From: Hirundichthys speculiger
Lineage: Eukaryota > Chordata > Actinopteri > Beloniformes > Exocoetidae
NCBI GenBank assembly: GCA_018398805.1
Contig: JAGFBZ010002130.1
Coordinates: forward strand, 97,400-161,399
Length of the DNA stretch: 64,000 bases
Reading direction: 5' to 3'
The notes beneath the pieces were generated by a model. The model searched no databases, was not told where the DNA came from, and was given only the letters and a program-made list of their open reading frames with translations. Position 1 is the first letter of the stretch, and each line of letters begins with the position of its first letter. Position numbers and translations under genes: made by a program. Below are positions 57,960-64,000 of the stretch, one piece after another.

Positions 57960-60900
57960 CTGAGAGCGGAGAGGCGGCGGGTCGGTTACTTCCTCCGTTA
58001 ACGAGCGTCGCTCTAATTAATGCAGCAGGAAGGGAGGGAACAATAAAAATGGCGGACTCACTTTGTTTCGAACTCTATCAAGTTGGTGTCGATGGGCGGG
58101 TCCGTCTCCGGCACAGCTGGAACACACAATCACACGCACGCACGTTTGTGAGCACGCTGCGCTGCCGTTCCCATGGAAACTGATCCAGCTCTGAGGAGAC
58201 TCACCTGACTGTGGGCGGGACACCGGCGGCTCCACGGGTTTGGGGTGCATCAAGATGAAGGGCAGCTCCACCGACACGTCTCTGAAACACACAGCAGCGC
58301 AGTCAGTCCAGCAGCAGATCACTGGGGGGCGTTCCCGCCGTCCCAGAGCCCTCTGAGGGTGGAGTCACCCCTCTGAGGGTGGAGTCACCCCTCTGAGGGT
58401 GGAGTCACCCCTCTAAAGGTGGAGTCACCCCTCTAAAGGTGGAGTCACCCCTCTGAGGGTGGAGTCACCCCTCTGAAGGTGGAGTCACCCCTCTGAGGGT
58501 GGAGTCACCCCTCTAAAGGTGGAGTCACCCCTCTAAAGGTGGAGTCACCCCTCTAAAGGTGGAGTCACCCCTCTAAAGGTGGAGTCACCCCTCTAAAGGT
58601 GGAGTCACCCCTCTGAGGGTGGAGTCACCCTTCTAAAAGTGGAGTCACCCCTCTGAGGGTGGAGTCACCCTTCACCCTTCTAAAGGTGGAGTCACCTCTC
58701 TGAGGGTGGAGTCACCCTTCTAAAGGTGGAGTCACCTCTCTGAGGGTGGAGTCACCCCTCTGAAGGTGGAGTCACCCCTCTGAAGGTGGAGTCACCCCTC
58801 TGAGGGTGGAGTCACCCCTCTAAAGGTGGAGTCACCCCTCTGAGGGTGGAGTCACCCCTCTGAAGGTGGAGTCACCCCTCTGAAGGTGGAGTCACCCCTC
58901 TAAAGGTGGAGTCACCCCTCTGAGGGTGGAGTCACCCCTCTAAAGGTGGAGTCACCCCTCTGAAGGTGGAGTCACCCCTCTGAAGGTGGAGTCACCCCTC
59001 TGAAGGTGGAGTCACCCAACTAAAGGTGGAGTCGCTCCAACCAGACGGTTCTCAGTCGACGCTGAAACCACAGTTATAACGGGGAACCAGACAGATCACC
59101 TCTCTGAGGGCTGGCAAACGGGCTCAGATGACACAATGAAGCATTTTTATTAGGGCTGGGCAAGTTAATGCGTTATTATCGTGTTAACTCTTAATTTATT
59201 AACGCCGACATTTATTTTATCGCGTGATAACGCATGTCGCTCACATGCTTTTGTTTTGAAAAGTTTGTTACTGGCTGCTGTTCTGGCTGCTGCGGAACCG
59301 GAAGATAATCAGCAGGTAAACAAGGAAAAGCTAAAACAGACATGGAGAACGGTAAAAATCCATGAACTTTACAGTTCAGGTAGCAGCTCAGGTAGAAATA
59401 TTAACAATTCTGTCTGTCAATAAAATGTCACTTTTTATTTATTTTTTTAAATTTTTGATTGACAGTTGAAAATGGAAAGAATGAATGATACACAGATTGG
59501 TAAAGTTACTGAACTTTAACACGGACATTTTAATTTTAAAGTTCTCCCAGACGGAGGATTCAACAGAAACAAGTTTATTTGTAACAACTGACAAGTTGAA
59601 CTCCCCGTTAAAAGTTTCTGCTGTTACCTCAGAAATTACCTGTTTTAATGTTCTGATTGTGCTGAGACACAATCATTTTGTTGGATTTTGTTGGTAGACT
59701 TTTTTATTTAATATAAAAACAGGATGACATTAATGCCCTGGCAGCATTTTTTAAGATGAGATTTACTCTAAATATGTGTTACTGACAAGTGCTGATGGTA
59801 AAAGTGTTTGAACAACAAATGTTATGACACTTTAGTTTATATGGCAGCAGAACATTTAAATAAAAGTGACTTTTACACTACTTTTGAATTCATTATTTGA
59901 TTTTCCGTATACAATGCGATTAATCATGATTAATCAGGGAAATAATGCGATTAAACATTTTTATCATTGCCCAGCCCTAATTTTTACATTATTAAAACGT
60001 AGAAACCGTAGACTGACTCAGCTGAAGTAGAACTACGTGACAGGAACCATCCTGTTCCCTAAAAGCCGGTTCAGAACCAGCCACCTGGTTCAGCAGTGTT
60101 TCCCACACCTTCATTTATTCGCCTCCAGACATTTACTTTGTTAATGTCGCGCGTCGTTTCAAATCTGGTCCACTAGGTGGCGGTATGCACTGTGACGCTG
60201 CCTATAAATCAAGAAGACGCAGAAACTAACGCAAACTAACTCATCATGTTCTAGCAGCCCGGGTCTGGATCAGATCCAGATGCTCCACATCTGCAGAGAC
60301 GTGTTGTCCTGCTAACGTTAGCCGACGTTAGCCGACAGTAAATAAATGGACCAGACCCTCAGGACTTCCCTTATGAGAAGGCTTTGGGATATTTCTGTAG
60401 GAAGCCCAGAGTTCAACGTGAGGCATGAACCCTGATCTTCTCAGCCCTTAAACCTGCTCTAACAGACAGTTTAACTCCAGTTCATCAACGTAGAAAAAAC
60501 TGTTTTCTAACATGTTCGTTCCTTTAACTAGTTCAGGTGCGAGTCTACAACATGACAGCAGCTGAGTTTAAAGGCGGTTTCTCAGAGCTGCTGGTGTCTG
60601 AATCGATGCCGAGGCCGCTCACATTTACCTCTCCAACATGCCTCGAAGCAGCCTGCAGGGAGGGGGGGGCAGGAGGGAGGAGAGCAGACACACAGAGGGG
60701 GGAGGTGAAATGAAAAGCAGGAGGCAACACGTTCACAACGACCTGGAGTGGAAGCAGAGCACAGTGAGGAGCAACGAGGAAGCAGGAAGCAGGAAGTAGG
60801 ACGCAGGAGCCGAGCTGCACCGACTCTCATCATCCTGGTCCAGACCATCAGTTCGGTCTGATGAGATTCTCGTTTGAATGAACGTGCGTCTGTGCAACAG

Positions 60901-63900
60901 TTTTACATCCACAAAGAAACGTTTGCAGAAACTGAAACCTGCTCGTGGTTTGGCGTCGAGTCACAGCAGCGAGTCTGAGACGTCTGACACAATTCAGAAC
61001 GGAGCGCCGGGAAGCCCCACCCACTCGGCTGGATTCCTGAGAGGTTACGAGTTTACCCACGAAGGTTTGGAGATCACGTGATAGTTTACAGACATACACC
61101 TGACTGTCATCACTACTTCCATCGTTGATGTGTGACAGTATTGGCTGGTTTTTCCTGCTGGCAGGTGCAGATTATTATCAATTATTAGCAAACATCCCTT
61201 CAAATTAAACTGATAGATGTTTCTGTGGGAACAAAAGTAGGTTGTTGTGTCTTTAAAGTAGAACAAAGATCACATCTGGCAGGACAAAGTGGTGTTCTGA
61301 GACCACAGCAGATGTATGTGCCCCCATGTGGTCAGGAGTGGTACTGCTCCACAGAGTGGCTCTAAGATGTAACCCGCAACATTTATCAGCTCCAACTCAC
61401 GTGACTGTTTTATTTGAGCCACGTGTATAACGAAGTTTAGAACTGCAAGCTACAAAGCTGCAGAAAAGAACCAGCAACACCCTCTAGTGGCTGGCAGTGT
61501 AACTACCAAGCGACACAAACACGCCGTAGCATAGCCTACGTGCTTATCTGCGCTGCAGAAGCATAAATCAGGCTTTAACCTGTTTTGCTGTGAAAAAAAA
61601 AAAAACAAAAAACACAAATCTGATGCTCAAATTCAAGATGAGCTAGCAAAGTAACTTAGCCGGCTGACGTGGCACTAGCCAAGGCTAGCTGAACGACCAC
61701 AGCGTTGCATCTGGGCCATTTTAGGGGAGAAAAAAAACGTTCTTGGTGTTGTGGTGGAGGGATGGAAAAAACTGCAAGAAAAAAAATCTCAAACATTATG
61801 TTAATTAAGCTACAACAGGTCTTACTCACGAAATCTTCACAAACTTACTAAAAATCTGCATGAATGCTGTGTAAAAGTGGGCGTGGTCTCACACAGCTCA
61901 TCAGTCTGCATCAACCAGGGACCTCCAGGTAACGAGGCCTGAAGACCACAGTGAGATCCTGAAACATTCGGGTAAACTCGTAATCTCGTGAATCCACCCC
62001 AGGAGGCGGGGCTAGCAGACGCTCCGGCTATAGAAATACTTTGCAGAAATCCGTTCTGCTCACGTTTAGGACGTGATGGAATAACACTTTTCAGGCGGAT
62101 TCAGAAACAAGAAAATATTCTTAATTTTGGACAAAAAATACCGTCATGGGCACTAACTTTAAAAGACGTGGCTACTGTTTTAGCTGTAGATGTTTCCCTG
62201 CGTGTAGAAACGCCTCGTCCTCAGGTGACTGATGACGACTGAACTAGCAGCCACGTGACGGGACGGACCTGCTGTCCTTCAAAATAAAAGACTTCTTCCC
62301 CCTCACATATTTGAGTTTATCAACTCGTGAAAATCAGTATTTTTGTCACAAATTTGCAAGTTCATAAAATGAGAATTGAGCTTTTAGTCCCCACAAATCA
62401 ATTAATTTAAGTAATTATTAATTAAGTAAAAAATTAAGGTTTTCTGGCTGTAAGAGCCGACGCAGTTGTTTTGATATGCAGTACAGTGATCCCTTATTTT
62501 CGCGGTTAATGGGGACCGGCGCCCCCCCCGCGACAATCAAAATCCGTGAACTGGAGCCAGAGCCTCCCGAGCCTAACTAATGAATTTAAAATATGTTTAA
62601 AAAACGTAAAAAAGTAGCAAGGCACTGCAGGGAAACAAGACAAAGGCTCAGCTGTGGTCTTTCTGTTACCTTCACAGCCTCTGGTCTCTGAACCGCAGTA
62701 AAGAAACTGCTGGTATTGTGCTATTTGTGGCTCATAATTAGCGGCTAACACGCTAACAACAACAAAAAAAAAAGTCCGGTTTTCTCTGCATGGAACGGGA
62801 ACTTTATTCTGGCACTGCAGGAACTTGTAACATCACACAGGTTGTATTGTTGGGCTCTTGTCGGTTAACATAGACACATACTACATTACCCATAAGGCCA
62901 CACCATTACCCATAAGGCCACCTTCTTAAAGGGGCCATGCTGGCTCACAACATTTCTTCACTGTGAGAGAACGCGCACAACATCCTATGATGCTTCTGCG
63001 ATTTTAAAAATTTTTTTTTAATTATTTTATATATTTCTGAAAAAATCCGTGAATAACTAAAACCGCGGAACTTAAACCGTGAAGTGGGAAGGGATCACTG
63101 TACTGTGATCTGTTAGATCGTTTCTAGTCACCAGCGTCTATCAAAGAGCCCCTAACCTCTGGTTTCTGATGTTTGTCCTTTGTAAACCTTCTGTTAAACA
63201 GAAAGATTTAACTTTGACAAGTCAAGTATTTATCAGTTTTGCTAGAAACAACTTTTATTCTGAAGGAATAATCCTGCATCGCTTTATAATTATGTCTGTA
63301 CTGGGAGTGAGTCATGTGACTCGGGTGGTGGGGGTGAGGGGGTCGTCCCCAGCATCATGTGAAGTCACTTCTCCAAATTAAGGCTCCGTTTCGTGGAAAT
63401 TTAAGGAGATGCGAGTTCCCTCAATGCCATGCTACTTTTCTTTTCCTGTCTTTGTTGGGGCTCAGCTCGTTAACGCGTCAACGCTTCGATGGCGCGTGAA
63501 CGTAGACCGCTGGATGGCGGTTTCAGTCGCTGCACGTTCCTGCTGCAGATAAACACTCTGACGTTCACGTCGGTGCAGTTCGGTCAGAAATGTTTCATCG
63601 GGTCGAGTCTGGAAAGAAAAGAAGCTCCAAACGCCACCGATGACATTTACAGGAAACACTGAGGGACAGGAAGTGATGTCAGCAGAGAAGGACGTGTGTG
63701 TGTGTGTGTTGTACCCTCCACGTGAAACCACCAGCTTGACTTTGACTCTGTAGGACACCAGGATCCCCAGGACCTCCTTGTTGGTGACGTCCTTCACACT
63801 GAAACAGACGACAGAACGCCGTGGTCACGTGACCTCACCTGCACTCATACACCTGCGTGAGCGTGCGTGAGCGCGTGTGTGTGTGTGTTTTACATGGTGG

Positions 63901-64000
63901 ATGAGGCCAGGTTGGTGTCTTCGTGTTTCAGTTTTCCGTCCAGAGCCAGCCCCCTCTTCTCGCGGTTCTTGTCGAGCGTCGGGGTCAGAGTGTACACCTT
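57869..64000 (-). CDS. arrb2: Beta-arrestin 2 (3' part of the gene, last five coding exons)
   Basis: Beta-arrestins bind phosphorylated GPCRs at the plasma membrane, block G-protein coupling, and link receptors to clathrin and AP2 for endocytosis. Exons 63894-64000 (partial), 63715-63798, 58205-58281, 58062-58116 and 57869-57959 join in frame. They encode [83 protein letters not shown] and [16 protein letters not shown]. Visible functional sites are the clathrin box LIEFE and the AP2-binding FEDFARLR (FxxFxxxR). The arrestin C-domain strands run up to [13 protein letters not shown] is followed directly by DVSVEL without the short extra exon seen in ARRB1, and the tail lacks the long ARRB1-type end, so ARRB2 fits best. 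The protein ends in Cys (DKDEDC). The 5.4-kb intron between 58282 and 63714 carries a satellite, a hAT MITE and a Tigger-like element. Confidence 0.93.
58062..58116 (-). CDS. arrb2: arrb2 exon (clathrin-box exon)
   Basis: 55 bases, acceptor TTCCAG and donor GTGAGT. Encodes [17 protein letters not shown] and two bases of Asn. LIEFE is the clathrin-binding box. Confidence 0.93.
58205..58281 (-). CDS. arrb2: arrb2 exon ([15 protein letters not shown])
   Basis: 77 bases, acceptor TTTCAG and donor GTGAGT. Encodes [19 protein letters not shown] and VSRPQS, ending one base into Ala. Confidence 0.93.
58348..59030. repeat. 20-bp minisatellite in an arrb2 intron
   Basis: About 34 copies of GGTGGAGTCACCCCTCTGAG with three common variants at the end (CTGAGG, CTGAAG, CTAAAG). 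A 10-bp interruption (CACCCTTCTA-like) near 58671 is the only irregularity of note. The array starts 65 bases into the intron from the 58281 exon edge. Confidence 0.97.
59151..59979 (+). mobile_element. hAT MITE, copy C (829 bp), in an arrb2 intron
   Basis: Begins TAGGGCTGGGCAAGTTAATG and ends ATTGCCCAGCCCTA. Flanks ATTTTTAT (59143-59150) and ATTTTTAC (59980-59987) match at seven of eight. It is the longest of the three copies and includes TGCTGATGGTAAAAGTGTTT, a block also in copy A but deleted from copy B. The open frames inside it are non-coding. Confidence 0.92.
59988..62481. other. arrb2 intron sequence, nothing recognised
   Basis: Unique sequence with a few short A runs. A GCAGGAAGCAGGAAGTAGG run lies at about 60780-60800. 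Minus frames at 60545-60848 show no arrestin similarity, and no additional exon is required by the reading frame. Confidence 0.5.
62484..63100. mobile_element. Tigger/pogo-like non-autonomous element (617 bp)
   Basis: Ends CAGTGATCCCTTATTTTCGC at 62484 and AAGTGGGAAGGGATCACTG ending at 63100, with TA on each outer side (62482-62483 and 63101-63102). Interior repeats of CGCGGTTAATGG and AACCGCGGAACTTAAACCGTG are complementary near the ends. TA duplication and the CAGT...CGCGGTT terminus fit the pogo/Tigger branch of Tc1/mariner. No transposase. A terminal scrap of the same family is at 7347-7383. Confidence 0.82.
63103..63714. other. arrb2 intron sequence, nothing recognised
   Basis: Unique sequence up to the 63715 exon. 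No insertion boundary found. Confidence 0.5.
63715..63798 (-). CDS. arrb2: arrb2 exon ([18 protein letters not shown])
   Basis: 84 bases, TTTCAG acceptor and GTACAA donor. Completes Ile, then [19 protein letters not shown] and VKLVVSRG, ending two bases into Gly. A TG run begins just downstream in the intron at about 63695-63709 on plus. Confidence 0.94.
63799..63893. other. Short arrb2 intron with TG run
   Basis: 95-bp intron between two confident exons, with (GTGC)n and (GT)n at about 63857-63889. Confidence 0.85.
63894..64000 (-). CDS. arrb2: arrb2 exon (partial at window edge)
   Basis: At least 107 bases. Encodes [20 protein letters not shown] and continues through [13 protein letters not shown], ending two bases into an Ile codon before GTAAAA. 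Contains the conserved [18 protein letters not shown] region of the arrestin C-domain. Confidence 0.94.

Noticed and set aside
59181..59697. Open frames of 70-80 codons
   Set aside because: They fall within the hAT MITE, and the same sequences in its other copies are broken.
60545..60848. Minus frames in the arrb2 intron as a possible extra arrestin exon
   Set aside because: The flanking exons already join in frame with the expected sequence, and the translation has no arrestin similarity.

Overview
This is vertebrate DNA, almost certainly from a teleost fish. Three recognisable protein genes, all on the minus strand and split by GT-AG introns, sit in a matrix of DNA transposons, CR1/L2-like LINE pieces and many minisatellites of the kind typical of ray-finned fishes. 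No bacterial operon structure, CRISPR array, rRNA or convincing tRNA gene was seen. Only a small part of the window is exon; most long open frames are artefacts of tandem repeats with units divisible by three.

Genes. (1) taf9 (TFIID/SAGA subunit): the first two coding exons, 1318-1890; the rest lies left of the window. (2) cdx1 (caudal-type homeobox): complete coding sequence in three exons (43524-44001, 33415-33563, 31730-32002), 299 codons as read here, with a ~10-kb first intron packed with transposons. (3) arrb2 (beta-arrestin-2 type): the last five coding exons (63894-64000 partial, 63715-63798, 58205-58281, 58062-58116, 57869-57959); the 5' part lies right of the window. The three genes have unrelated jobs (basal transcription, posterior/gut patterning, GPCR desensitisation), so their adjacency is synteny and not a pathway.

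Layout. 1-2 kb: hAT end, Tc1 and LINE relics, taf9 5' end. 2-18 kb: taf9-cdx1 intergenic DNA with Tc1 relics, two hAT elements and large satellite arrays at 8.0-9.3, 10.7-11.9, 14.3-16.4 and 17.3-18.0 kb. 18.2-19.4 kb: CpG-rich unique block with clustered TTTATGG/CCATAAA motifs. 19.6-22.7 kb: a LINE split by a Harbinger-like element. 23-28 kb: a Tc1-type MITE, a 1.6-kb hAT element with a broken transposase N-terminus, a Tc1 relic and a LINE reverse-transcriptase scrap. 29-44.5 kb: cdx1 and its promoter. 46.2-50.2 kb: two arrays of a GACTAGA-rich satellite around a unique island with Cdx-type motifs. 52.2-54.5 kb: a second LINE copy carrying an expanded 45-bp VNTR. 54.7-64 kb: arrb2 3' end, with a 20-bp minisatellite, a hAT MITE and a Tigger/pogo-like element in its introns.

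No wholly new system was found. The points most worth a second look are an apparent extra valine codon at the cdx1 homeodomain splice junction, a LINE VNTR whose repeat unit begins at the ORF stop codon, a nested transposon palindrome in cdx1 intron 1, and three clusters of Cdx-type binding motifs around cdx1.
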